Shown here in pieces: positions 1 through 10,291 of a stretch of DNA of 42,070 nucleotides. Position 1 is the stretch's first letter, and the number at the start of each line of letters is the position of its first letter. The stretch covers positions 47,852 to 89,921 of the forward strand of contig BFEA01000840.1 in the NCBI GenBank assembly GCA_003427395.1, read 5' to 3'. The notes below the pieces were generated by a model. That model was not told the origin of the DNA, did not search any database, and was given only the letters and a program-made list of their open reading frames with translations. Both the position numbers and the translations under genes were made by a program. Source of the DNA: Chara braunii (taxonomy: Eukaryota > Streptophyta > Charophyceae > Charales > Characeae).

Positions 1-22
1 ACAGCGGAATGATCAAATACAG

Positions 23-30
23 TTTTTTTT

Positions 31-95
<65 letters not shown>
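23..95. repeat. T-run plus (CT)n microsatellite
   Basis: A run of 13 T is followed by about 30 uninterrupted CT units. Shorter CT runs recur at about 182-197, 2782-2798 and 2953-2975. Confidence 0.97.
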
Positions 96-99
<4 letters not shown>

Positions 100-424
100 G
101 TAAATTTGTGTGTTCCATACTAAGGACGATCCACACTGCAACCACGGCCTCTAAGCAACTACAACAATGTTAGACGCTGCTTTCTCTCTCTCTCTCTGTT
201 TTTATTTGTCTATTTGATCTCCGAGCAACAACGACGCTCAACGATTGTGGTCATTTTTGAAATTCTTTTTGCCACTCCCGACCTTGCGGAGTTTTTCTCA
301 GAATTCGGGAATCTTGTAGCGGGGTTTTCCAAATTTTCACGGTTTGGTCTCCAAGAAATTAAATTCCGCATTTAACATAGGCGGGAACCAGTGAAAGCGC
401 AAGCGGGCACTTAACGTTCAGAAT

Positions 425-935
425 GTGTCGTTTTACCGAGTCGCGGTTCTCCGAAATTTTGTCGGTAGCTCTCCAAGATTACAATCTTGAAGACGGTCTT
501 TCGACAAAAAATTCTAAACTTTTGACAACGTTCTTGACGACGGTCCCACTGGCTGGGAGGTTGAAATGATTTGTTTTACCGGAGTCCTGGTTGAGCCTCT
601 CTGAACTTTTGTCGCTAACGGTCTGACAATTGGACTTTTGCGAAAACCTTGGCGGGAATTTGTCAAATGTTAAAAATATTCTTGACGTGATCCTTGGCGG
701 GAATTTGTCAAATGTTCAAAATATTCTTGACGGGATCCTTGGCGGGAATTTATCAAATGTTAAAAATATTTTTGACGGGATCCCAGTAGTTGGAGCTCGA
801 AATTATTTGTTTCTCCGACAGTCCAGGCTCTTTGAAATTTTGTCGCAAACGGCTTAAGAACTCTACTTCTCTAAAACCCGTTGGCGGAAAATCTCAAATT
901 GTCATTGATATTCTTGACGGGGGTCGCAGTAGCAA
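425..935 (+). repeat. Degenerate long-period repeats with three tandem 45-bp units
   Basis: Three exact-length 45-bp units lie at 647-691, 692-736 and 737-781, each beginning CCTTGGCGGGAATTT and differing by only a few bases. A degenerate fourth unit lies at about 880-925. On a larger scale a phrase like TCCGAAATTTTGTCGG recurs near 450, 600 and 830, so the 45-bp units sit inside an older repeat of roughly 150-240 bp. The units are 15 codons long and stay open in one plus frame, but the frame closes soon after and I see no protein family. I read this as non-coding repeat. Confidence 0.85.
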
Positions 936-960
936 GTGTTTTCCTTTTGTTTCCGTTTTG

Positions 961-1252
961 TGTTCAAGGAGTTTACCCCCGCGTTAGCGACGCTCTTCCG
1001 GCCGTCCTCTGACACACTTTCTCGCGCTAACACTGAGTCTTCTCTATTGTAGGTGACGCCATCGCCGTTTCCAGACGCCAGACAGGTTGTCGTCTCTCCC
1101 ATTCTTCCCGATTTCGTGTTCAAGGAGTTTACCCCCACATTAGCGACGCTCTTCCGGCCTTCTTCTGACGCACTTTCTCACGCTAACACCGAGTCTTCTC
1201 CAATCTAAGTGACGCCATCGTCATTTCTACACGCCAGAGAGGTTGTCGTAAC
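961..1252 (+). repeat. Tandem duplication, 156-bp period, upstream of the DUF7869 gene
   Basis: The phrase TGTTCAAGGAGTTTACCCCC occurs at 961 and again at 1117, and similarity continues for about 135 bp in each copy. The second copy ends just before the gene's first ATG (1266). The first copy carries TTCTCTATTGTAG before GTGACGCC, resembling a 3' splice site; the second has CAATCTAAG there. The block is probably 5' leader or promoter sequence, but no core promoter motif is clear. Confidence 0.85.
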
Positions 1253-1265
1253 GTATCTTGCTGCT

Positions 1266-2702
1266 ATGGATTCTTTAACCGAAACAAGTGCTCAGAGTAG
1301 TCGCAAGAGTAACCCCGTGAGATGGTTTCCAGACCTTTCTCAACGCAAGAGCAGTGTTGATGCCAACAGTGTCAAGACAAAGATTGTTAGGTGGTTTCCG
1401 GACCTGCATCAATATTGTACAAACAGAGGGGAGAAGCAGAACCCTCTACCGAAGGTCAATGCAAATGGTGAGAAGACCGTCGATGTCTGCTTGTTTCCGA
1501 AGCGTCCGCGATCGAACACGACAACAAGAATGATTATTACGCCATGCCGAGCAGCAAATACATTGATGGGTGTCTGCGCAACTGGCAACCCAGGGAAGCG
1601 TCAGTGCCCGAACGCTGAAGGCGAACAATCTAGAGAGAGAGACAATGTACAGGACATGAGCGAGAACTTTGTTGTGAAAGAAATGCTCCACGACAGTGTG
1701 GCGCAAGAATTGCAAGACAACAGCACTAAGGAAGAGGAACCTAGTGACGACGACGATGAGGAGGGGGAATCGAGCGACGACGATGATGAGGAGGAGGAAA
1801 CGAGCGAGGATGTCGATTCAAAAGACACAGACTCTGAGGATGATGAAGGGGAGAACGAGTCGGGAATATATGTCGACATGTTCAAAAAGGGTCTAAATGG
1901 AGATCTTTTAGGAGAAGCGAAGCAGATAATAGCACAGGAGGTGAGAAGAGGACTGTACAACAAATCAAGCAAGAGTCAGAAACCTCCTTACAACTTGGGA
2001 AAGCGCGGCAGGAACGTATGTGTGTACAACAAGAAAGATAACTACCACGTGAACATGAAGAATATCGAACTAGTTCTGAAGGAAGATTGTTGCAAGACCA
2101 ACTGTTACAAGAAGTTCACGGCGGTAGATGTTTTCTACAAGCGCGAAGAATTTTGGGCGATGAAACAACCTGAGCAACTCAACTTCTTTCTCGCAGAGAT
2201 GAGGGTTGCGTCGTACTTTTCGGATGAGGGAGATTTAGAGGTGTTAAGAGTGATATTCAACGGCGTAAAGGTTTGCACAAAAGCGTGGGGAAAGCTATAC
2301 GGATGCTCGACTACACGTGTTGCAAAGGTACGCAAAGAATTCAGAGAAGGAATGGTGTTGTACGAGCATGCAAACAAAGGATCAGTTGGATTATCTGCTT
2401 CATCACAACAAATTCTCGCCTGGTTGCATGAATATTTCCGATACAATACTGAGAGTATGCCAAATAGCGACCAGTTTCATCTTTCAGATACTCTCCGGGG
2501 TAGAGACGTGTACGACTTCTTCAAGCGAGACTGCAAAGAGCTCTACACGAATAAGACTCTTCCTCCCCGTTCCAGATTTATGACCTATTGGAGGGTTCAC
2601 AGCCCGAAAGTTCTTATTCCTGCATTGAAGAGGTTCTCGGTTTGTTCCACTGTTTGAAATTCAAGAGAGGCCGTTCACAGGCAACAAGTGCCTTCGAACG
2701 AG
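1266..2702 (+). CDS. DUF7869-family protein, exon 1 (N-terminal half)
   Basis: An open frame runs from ATG 1266 to TGA 2655-2657. I prefer this ATG because the open frame upstream has only a GTG at 1209. Residues 1-150 are basic and carry two RWFPDL motifs; about 156-200 is an acidic Asp/Glu/Ser tract; near 275 is a CCKTNC cysteine motif; about 335-358 holds the VCTKAWGKLYGCS block; about 395-420 holds ESMPNSDQFHLSD. These match the N-terminal half of the widespread, functionally undefined proteins that carry DUF7869 further on. Near 2652 the frame breaks right after FSVCST. One missing base would move translation into the next plus frame, which stays open to a good donor, GAG|GTAATG, at 2702/2703 and is in phase with exon 2. 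The gene is therefore either slightly broken or carries a sequencing error. Neighbours give no functional clue. Confidence 0.72.
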
Positions 2703-3544
2703 GTAATGACATAACCTCAGTGCTTATTTTCTTTCCCCCTGTCTTCCTTACCCTTCTTCAAATTTTTTTATTTTTATTTTTTCTCTCTCTCTCTCTCAGT
2801 CTTCATTCTTCGATATTTGCTACAATGCGACTGATTGTTTTGAATTTTATCCCTGTAAGTTGTTTTTGCAGAAAGTAGAGGCTGTGACTTGCACATTTAC
2901 GGAAGGATTCTCATGGAACTCTTCTTCGTCTCTCCTATTTCTTCTTCTTCTTCCTCTCTCTCTCTCTCTCTCTCTCCAAATGTTCTTCGTGTAGAAAGAA
3001 AAATGAATCTAGTGTCAGTGCAAACTCGGAAGGATTCTTAGGAAAGTAGAAAGTTCGGTAAAGAAATAATTAAACGTCTTCTCTTTGTCTCAGTTATAGT
3101 CCTATAACACTTTGTCTCTTATCCGTCTTCGACTTTTCAAAGTTAAAGCCCTTTACCACTTTATCTAATAATCGTCTTCATGACGTCTGCGTTGCTTTCC
3201 CCGAACTCGTTCAGTCAATCAAAAGAAAAATTTTGGGGAAGAATTAATTGAAGATTCTACGACGCTTGTGGACTCACTTTTCTGAGTTAGAGCCCTGTAA
3301 CACTTTTTTTAATAATCATCTTCGACTTCTCAGAGTAAAAGTTCTTGTTATTAGTGACGTCTGCGTTGCCTTGCGTAACTTCGAATTTTATGATGCACGA
3401 AACTTGTGGACTAGCTTTCCTGAGTTATAGGCCTATAACACTTCGTCTAATCATTGCTTTCGATTTTAAGGCCCTTCATCGTGCTTTGTCATTTTTCTTT
3501 AACATGTTTTGACAAAGTAACCGCTTGTTTTGTTTTTTGCGCAG
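2703..3544 (+). other. Probable phase-1 intron containing repeats
   Basis: The donor is GAG|GTAATG and the acceptor is TTTTGTTTTTTGCGCAG|AA, a strong pyrimidine tract. The phase fits exon 2 only if exon 1 ends in the shifted frame. The intron holds CT runs and three related units starting near 3089, 3281 and 3418, two of them with the palindrome GTTATAGKCCTATAAC (3093-3108 and 3424-3439). The word GACGTCTGCGTTGC also occurs twice (about 3182 and 3357). Confidence 0.6.
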
Positions 3545-5172
3545 AAATGTTTGGCAAGGCACTAGAGAAGCACCGGTTAATGCAAGCAGAAGAGAGACAA
3601 AAACTCAGTAAGCATCNCCACAAGGCTTCAAGTNATCNGTCAGANTATGTCGCAATGATCATTGATGGGATGGATNANAGNAAGACTATACTGCCANACT
3701 TCACTAGGGTTCCAAAGGATTCGAAACTAAAAGAAGGAAACTTTGTGAAAGTTCACGTGGTTGGGGCTAAGGTGCTAGGACTCTCATCGAACGCCTCTGC
3801 AACTGCTTTCTTTGACAACTTTAAATCAGATTCTAATTGCATGCTAACTGTTCTTCATCGTCAGATTTCTCAACTTCCTGTACCATTTCCGAGAGTCTTG
3901 TATCTTACACTTGATAACACTTCGAAAGAGAACAAGAACAAATTTGTCTTGTCATATCTCGTGTTCTTGGTGAAAATGAAAGTGTTTAGTAAAGTTAAGT
4001 TAAACTTTCTTCTTGTAGGTCACACGCATGAGGAGATCGACCAGATGTTTAGTTGTTTCTCGAGAAAGTTGGCTGGACATGGTGCGTTTGATCTTCCTGA
4101 GTTGCAACACGTGATTAGGGAGTCGTACAAGGTAGAACAAGATCATGGCGTGCACGTTGATGAGATGACGGAAACAATGGACTGGAAGTTGTACGTTTAG
4201 GATCATCTACATAACGTCAATGATATCAGCTTCAACCAACATTTCCGAATCAAGCGCAACGACGACGGGGAGGTGCGCATTTGGAGCAAGCAATATCATA
4301 ATTCGCAGTGGCAGCCGAACGACAGAAAAGGTCTGGACATCTTCAAGTTAGAGCCAACAGGACATGTTCAAGCTTCGCCAAAGCATGCAATCCAATCTTT
4401 GGAAGCAAGATATCGACTTACTTGTCGGGGGGAGGACGAGAGGCGTGACAAGGTCGTCAGCAGTGAAGGTCATGTCCGTAATCGAAAAGTGGGAGGATCT
4501 TCGAAATTCAAGGTTGACGATGATGTACTTTCCATCGCCGCCTTGAAAGCCCACGTACATGTCCTGTCGCATTACGCTCAACCCCACAACATCGAATGGT
4601 GGAACAAGTTCATAGCAACGCAGGAAACTCTCGACCTTGAGGACACAAATCTCAAAGAGCCTTTCGCGTGGCCCTCCGTAACAGCTGATGTCAGCAGAGC
4701 AGATGAAGAAGTTCCACCAACCGCTATTGGCTTCGACCAACGCTTGGATGATCTTTTCCCTCCTAAGAGACCCATCTACATCGGCGCACGCAAGAGCAGA
4801 CAGTTTCGAGAGGACAGAGACGGAAAGTACAACGATCTCGAGGTCAACACTTTCATCGCATTACGAGCTTGTTCGGGGCAGGAAGAGAGAGTCAAACCTT
4901 ACCANATTGGCAAGGTTGTCGAGCTGCTAGCAGGTAAACGATTCAAAGTTGCTTGGTTTGCACAACGTGAGAAAGGAGAGGGTTACTATCCTCAGTTCAA
5001 GACAAATCCTCAAGGAAAGACTACGAGAGAGCCTTCCGAGGACGTCTACGACTGGAGTTGCGACGTTCTTTGTTACAACTTCCAACTGAAGACAGACAGG
5101 ACCCTTTTCTCGCAGACCAGACAAAAGATCTCTGAGATGTTAAATTTCATGACAACGGAGGATGTCGACTAG
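3545..5172 (+). CDS. DUF7869-family protein, exon 2 (DUF7869 domain), with in-frame TAG
   Basis: The exon opens with FGKALEKHRLMQAEERQKL and continues with the family hallmarks: YVAMIIDGMD at about 3646-3675, LYLTLDNTSKENKNK at about 3900-3944, and LLVGHTHEEIDQMFSCFS at about 4009-4062. The same frame then meets one TAG at 4198-4200 and continues open for 323 codons to TAG 5170-5172. The downstream part includes a region typical of these proteins (IWSKQYHNSQW, then LDIFKLEPTG) and a C-terminal module (IGKVVELLAGKRFKVAWF) resembling a small chromo- or Tudor-like barrel. Nine single N bases lie in the exon (3617-3697 and 4905), as if several copies had been merged. Either the gene is a recent pseudogene or the TAG is an error; a CAG to TAG change is the simplest cause. 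The molecular function of DUF7869 is unknown; similar proteins are often multicopy and TE-like. Confidence 0.75.
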
Positions 5173-5287
5173 GACGACCTTCAAGGAACCGATTGATTCG
5201 GAGGTTGGCAGAGAGTCATCGAGATCGAGGTCATTTTTGCTTCCGCATTAGAGCAGGGTTCCTTTTGTTGTTGTTCAACACATTATT

Positions 5288-5465
5288 TGAGTTTATTCGT
5301 TAGCGGCTTATAAATTCTTGTAAATTTGTACAACATTAGGTCGCAGTTCGCATCCAGGCACGTGTGGCCAACCTTTTTCTTATCTGAGTTTAGTCGTTAG
5401 CGGCTTGTAAATTTGTACAACAGTAGGTCGCAGTTCGCATCCAGGCACGTGTGGCCAACGTTTTT
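5288..5465 (+). repeat. Tandem duplication, 97-bp period, in the 3' flank
   Basis: The block TGAGTTTA-TCGTTAGCGGCT through GGCACGTGTGGCCAAC occurs twice, starting at 5288 and 5385. The second copy lacks a short TATAAATTCT-like segment. It lies about 115 bp past the DUF7869 stop and probably belongs to that gene's 3' UTR or flank. Confidence 0.9.
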
Positions 5466-5499
5466 GTTTTCACGATCTTTTCCAATATACTTTGCGGTT

Positions 5500-5965
5500 T
5501 TTCACTTACAATTTTGAGATCGTGTCTGGATTTCGCTGAATTTCCATGTTCTTCAACATTGAGTTTACAGGGCTATAAACAGTCTCAATCTCGCTGAATT
5601 TTCATGATGTTTAACATTGAGTTTATAGGGCTATAAAGAGTTGACCAATTGTGGACTAAAATTATGTTTTTTTTCTACTTTCCTAAAATTCTCGTTGTAG
5701 GCCTTTAAGGTCGTGTCTGAATTCCGCTGAATGTCCATGATGTTTAACATTGAGTTTATAGGGCTATAAACACTGGACCGATTGTGGACTAAAATTATAA
5801 TGTTCATGTTTCGTTATCAAGCTTTCGTTATAGGCCTATAATTTGAAGAGTACGGTTTCCGAATTTCGAGAGAATTTCCGAGGGTCGCTTCCAAATCTCG
5901 CTACATTCGGCTCTTTTCTGCATTTGCGCAAATTCGCGTTATAGGCCTATGAGGTCGTGTTTGGA
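5500..5965 (+). repeat. Palindrome-bearing repeats downstream of the DUF7869 gene
   Basis: A phrase like CGCTGAATTTCCATGATG followed by TTTAACATTGAGTTTATAGG occurs three times (about 5537, 5596 and 5728). Each is followed by a palindrome of the type GTTTATAGGGCTATAAAC. Related GTTATAGGCCTAT words follow at 5827 and 5938. The palindrome matches the one in the gene's intron. Confidence 0.8.
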
Positions 5966-6519
5966 AATCGTTGGATTTCCGTGACGGTCGAAACTGGTCA
6001 ATCGACTGTCCACAACTATTGGTGATTTGAAATCAGTTGTCGTTGGGTGTCTTTTGCTTTCCTCTGGATCCCGTGTTTTTATTGCCTTGGTTTTCAAGCT
6101 TCTATTTCCTTAGTATTATGAGTGCAAAGAAAGAGGATTACCAACCCGTCTGTTCAGCTTGCAAGGTTTTCTGTTAGTTTTTACGTCCTTGGATTTGGTT
6201 CCAGAAAAGGCTCTTCTGTTTTAAAACAAAATATTACTTCCAATGTGCAATGTTGGCTGGTCGTTTCGTCTTGCACTGAAATCTCCATAAATTGGAGATC
6301 TTTTCGTCGGACATTTGCGCACGAAACGGTGCAAAATCAACCTTTACTTCCCCAAAAATGCTATGTTTCATTACGATTTTCCTATCTATAGGATTTCTCT
6401 GGTTTTGGTATGTTTCTCTTGTTTTCACGAATCCATTGTTGATATCCAGATCTGACATCAGGGATATGAGAGCAACTCTGTCTTGCGACAGTCTCTTAGA
6501 GTATACCCAACAGACAGGA
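5966..6519. other. No gene recognised
   Basis: Short open stretches exist but none matches a family. This may be the far-decayed upstream part of the LINE ORF that follows. Confidence 0.5.
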
Positions 6520-7213
6520 TAAAACATGATAATACTGACAAAAGACTCTCTGTCTGCATCAAGAGGGAGATGGACTCTGATCTTCACAGATTATGATCCA
6601 GTCTTCCTGTCTCAAATGTTAGTGAGATGCTGGAAGCAACTGAAGATCATCCCAAACCAGAGATATGCAACGATTTTATGGTTGATATCCCTGGTTGCTA
6701 CCCCTACTCCTGTTTGGCTGGTTCAACACAGAATGACTATTGATACCAAGTGTTTGAGATGCCTTTGGCTTTCGAATCTATTTCACACATGTGGTGGGAC
6801 CGTCCTGCATCACACAGAATTTGGTCTGGTGAACCAGACAATGGGACAGTTTCTCCGGTGGTGCCCTGAAATGGGACAAATTTTGGGTCATAATCGATGG
6901 AGTACCTGTTCATCTTACCCTGCACGAAGGATGGGGCTATATAGCTCAATCAACCAGAGCACTAATTCGTGCTGTGATTTGGCACGAACGAAATGATATA
7001 GTCTTTGATGGAAAATAGTGGTCTAACAAACAAATCCGGTGTGAAATTTTGTTAGGCATCAGAAGATTCGTTCTCGTTGATTGGAGAATGAAGGTTACTA
7101 GATCAGGCAACAGAGAGGCAAGGCTGGGATGGTTTTCTAAAACTTTGTGTTTGAGTGACACACTGTCAAGCATCGATCAACAGGGAAAACTCTCTTTTGA
7201 CAGATGGATGATT
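6520..7213 (+). pseudogene. Decayed 3' end of a LINE ORF2 (zf-RVT and C-terminal region)
   Basis: Translation in shifting plus frames gives the usual tail of a plant-type non-LTR reverse transcriptase. First come a zinc-ribbon-like remnant, DTKCLRC in one frame, and FESISHMWWDRPASHRIW in another (about 6750-6830). A long frame from about 6833 to 7213 then includes ALKWDKFWVIIDGV, AVIWHERNDIVFDGK, a TAG at about 7018, and WSNKQIRCEILLGIRRFVL. The sequence W-x-ERND-x-V-F-D-G-K followed by RRFVLVDWRMKV is characteristic of that C-terminal segment. The polymerase core is not in the window. At least two frameshifts and three stops show it is dead. No poly(A) tail follows at 7213. Confidence 0.6.
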
Positions 7214-7864
7214 GGCACCTAAAGAGACTAGTCAATAACTTTTCTCGGTCCGAATTCGCTCTATTTTTATTTATTTTTTTGGAAAATGCTCCAATCTATT
7301 CGTGGGGAGCAACACTTGTTGGGAACCCGGCCCAGCGTCCCATTCAAGATCGCATTGAAAAAATGAGAAGTTTACGGAGAGATACTTGAGGTACCGGGAC
7401 CATTACTCGGCTTCGGCTAGGAAAGACGACTGTGTCATCTACATAAGGAAACTTTAGACGAATTTGGATAATTGCTGGCCTATTGCTAGGCTACTGAATG
7501 CTCAGAACCCCTGGACTCCTTAACAAAACCCTTTAAAATTCTCTAACACTGTCTTATTCCCTGCCGAGCTCTCCCAAGACTCATGCCCCTACCCTGCTAG
7601 GTTAAAGGGCAACACAACTCACCCCAGCTCCGGGCAGCGTCGTCCCGACGACAACCCTTGGTTTTCCCTTAGAATGCCTGCCCCAAGGCATCCCCAAATC
7701 TCTCTACCAGGCCTTACGCTCCTGATATCAACAACAGGTTACAGGGCAACCCCCTAGCACCAACCAACGTCGTTCTGGCGTCGAAAAATCGCAGATCCAT
7801 TAATATAACTGCATCAAAGAAGCCTAAAGGGAGTTGTTAGAAGTGCCCAGAATCCCGAAGCATT
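7214..7864. other. No gene recognised
   Basis: C/A-rich sequence with two related phrases, GGTTAAAGGGCAACACAAC (about 7601) and GGTTACAGGGCAACCCCC (about 7737). Each is followed within 60 bp by a CGTCGT-type word. It may be the 3' UTR of the preceding LINE remnant or an unrelated insertion. Confidence 0.4.
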
Positions 7865-8600
7865 TTCAAGATCACTCAAAATAACAATCCACCCTCGTTC
7901 TTCCAACCCCCGACTCTTCTTCATCCCCCTACGAGTCGACCTCCTCCACCACATAGTTCGCGGGATGAGAATAACAGTCTCACCGACACAATGGACACCT
8001 TCCTGAACTATTCCTCATCTCACGACGAGCCGACCTCCTCCACCCATAGTTCACAAGACGAGGAATAGCAGAAATCAAGTGAGCTCACCAATCCTTACCC
8101 TTACTCAACAAGCGCAACACTACACTTCATCAGAAACCATCAGAAACCATCCTCCCTCTTCCCTTCAACTCCCTACTCTTCGTCATCTTCCGATGAGCCG
8201 ACCTCCTCCACCACATAGCTCAGAAGATAAAAACAGTAGACAAACAACCGAACCCAATCCCATAATGGTTGAAAACAAACTTCAACTACTTATCTTCCTT
8301 CGACGAGCCGACCTCCTCCACCACATAGTTCGAAGAAGAAGAATAGAAGTAGTCCCAAAATAACCTTTGAATGAGTTTAACGAGCCAGCGACAATCAAAG
8401 GAACCATTCTCCCTCTTCCCTCCAACCCCCTACTCTTCTTCATCCCCCGACGGCCTTCTCTACCACATAGTTCGTGGGATGAGAACAATAGCCAGAACCA
8501 CACAACGGACAACTTCCTCGACACATTCCTCCTCTCACGACAAGCCGACCTCCTCCACCCATAGTTCGCAAGAGGAGGAAAGACAGAAATCAAGTGAAAG
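7865..8600 (+). repeat. Nested Ser/Pro-coding repeats (CCGACCTCCTCCACC core)
   Basis: A core like GAGCCGACCTCCTCCACC plus CATAGTTC recurs six times (about 7935, 8025, 8195, 8303, 8450 and 8540). Two larger unit types alternate. One is preceded by CCCTACTCTTCTTCATCCCC. The other is followed by an AGACGAGGAATAGCAGAAATC-like tail (8047-8078 and 8565-8595). Plus-frame translation gives SSSHDEPTSSTHSSQDEE-like peptides, suggesting a tandemly repeated acidic Ser/Thr tail of a dead coding sequence. Frames are interrupted, so I do not call a CDS. Confidence 0.75.
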
Positions 8601-9476
8601 CCCTCACACTAATAAGTGCAGCACCAACCCCACTAACCTCTTACCTCACTGCGGGAAGACTTATGACAGCTAAGCCACCATCTCATTTGCGGCTATGCCC
8701 TAATCCAATCCCACTAGCTAGCCGTCCTCACCAGGAGGACGTAAATCCACCAGCCCATCCCCCCCAACCCAAGTACCACACATCCTCAGAACACCTGGCC
8801 CGCAAACTGCGAAAAAAAAATGGGTACCCAATTGAAAATTCCTCAAGACACGAAATATGAATTCAAGTTCAGAAACCTTATGTTTACGAAACAACCCGAG
8901 ACTTCAATTGTGACCTATTTTTGAAATCCCTCAAACATATGAGATCAAATATCGAATTCAAGGAATAAGCGTCCAAGCTTGAGCGTACTCATGTAGGGGA
9001 ATACATCGGATTTAGAATTGGATTAGAGTTGAATAAACATAAGACATCAATCCCACTTTGAGAAAACATTTTGTAAATCAAACTTGGTAATCTTTCATTA
9101 GAATCAGAGCGGAGCTCTGTTTTACGAATTTCAGATTAGGAATCTTGCACAGGAAATACGAATTTCGTATCAGAAATCGTACTAAAAAAAAAAAATTCAG
9201 ATCGACCAATTATATGAATCGTTAGGAGATAACCGAAGTATGGTTAAAATTTTGTCAAAACAAAAAATCAGGTAGATCGTGTTTTAAAGGCATTTATCAC
9301 AAGAAAATATTTGAAAACAACTCACAAAAAATACCAAGTGAAGAACTGGAAGAATATGGGGCTACACCAAGAATCCAGAACTTTCACCCGGCGCCATGGC
9401 CAACCTCATCCGCGCCAGCCGCGTACTCAGCTACGCCGCATTCGGCACCTAGCCTCCTCCCATCTAGTTCCCTTAC
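8601..9476. other. No gene recognised; AT-rich stretch
   Basis: Scattered small palindromes such as ATACGAATTTCGTAT (about 9156-9170) and an A-run at 9184 are visible, but no coding signature. Confidence 0.5.
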
Positions 9477-9522
9477 TGGACCGGCGGCGCTGTGCCCCCG
9501 GCAGCACTACGCCGCCGGTCCA
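9477..9522. repeat. Perfect 13-bp GC-rich inverted repeat
   Basis: TGGACCGGCGGCG at 9477-9489 is the exact reverse complement of CGCCGCCGGTCCA at 9510-9522. The 20-nt loop can pair further (GCTG with CAGC). It would form a very stable stem-loop in either strand and sits in otherwise unremarkable sequence. Confidence 0.9.
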
Positions 9523-9659
9523 AAACATCTCGCATTCTTATTTGCTTACCTGATAAATATATCCCCTTCTACTAGTCATCAGATTCTCCAGTTTATTCCA
9601 TCCACCAGGGAGTGGTCATCTTCCTGCTTCATAAAGTTTGGGTTTTCTCTCCTTTTTGT

Positions 9660-9925
9660 TTCTACAAACATGCACGCTCGGTTTTGGATCGGTTGCAGGA
9701 GACAGGCGGATGGTGTATACCGTGGAAGGAGTGTGATCAAGTTAACAAGGGCTTTTGGCTGAACCGCAGGCCCGCTAGTAGGGGTTTGTTTTGGGGGGAG
9801 TCAGATAGACTCCTTTGTTTAGGAGATTGGTTCATTTTTAAGTTAGGCAGTAAATTTGTATGGAATAAGAATCCTTGCTTAAACATAGACATATGAGCTT
9901 GGTTTAACAAATTAGCATACAAGAG
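9660..9925 (+). pseudogene. Trp-rich coding fragment, possibly LINE-derived
   Basis: One plus frame is open for about 75 codons and reads as real protein: ARSVLDRLQETGGWCIPW, then RRPASRGLFWGESDRLLCLG, then KLGSKFVWNKNPCLNIDI. The composition, rich in Trp, Leu and Arg-Pro, resembles segments of non-LTR retrotransposon ORF2 proteins, but I cannot assign a domain. The frame ends at TGA 9894-9896 and continues in frame as AWFNKLAYKS. No start codon is convincing. Confidence 0.4.
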
Positions 9926-10291
9926 CTAAGTAGTGTAGATAGATTTATCCCTCTGGACTTGTTTTCTTTCTTTTAATTTTGTGAGGTTGTTTCCAAGCCT
10001 AAGGCGGTGTTCTTTATTTTGGAAGGGGTTGGAGAGTTGCAGGACAACGGTTTGGTGTTGGGCATTTCTGTCTCTGGCTTTTTCTCCCCGACACCCACAT
10101 CTCGGTCTGTCGGATCCTGTGTTCGGGTTGTTTGTGAAGGATTTCTGACCTCTGTTTTGGTGTGTGAAATCAAATGAGCTGAGTTTTCTTGTAAAAAAAA
10201 AAGAAAAAGAAAAAAAAAACAATTGGGGGGTTTTGGGGATTATGCGGATTAGGTACCACAGTGTGAGCATGGCCTGAGCGAGGCCCACTTA
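9926..10291. other. Non-coding stretch with the end of a TIR-like element
   Basis: The segment 10215-10274, ending GTGTGAGCATGGCC, read on the minus strand begins GGCCATGCTCACAC and continues CCTAATCCGC then ATAATCCCC. This resembles the terminus of the TIR element at 10292-10704, so it is probably the right end of a second member abutting that element. Its left end was not found. The A/G-rich tract at 10191-10219 is low complexity. Confidence 0.45.

Noticed and set aside
1601-1972. Minus-strand frame rich in Ser
   Set aside because: It is the antisense shadow of the acidic GA-rich tract of the DUF7869 exon 1.
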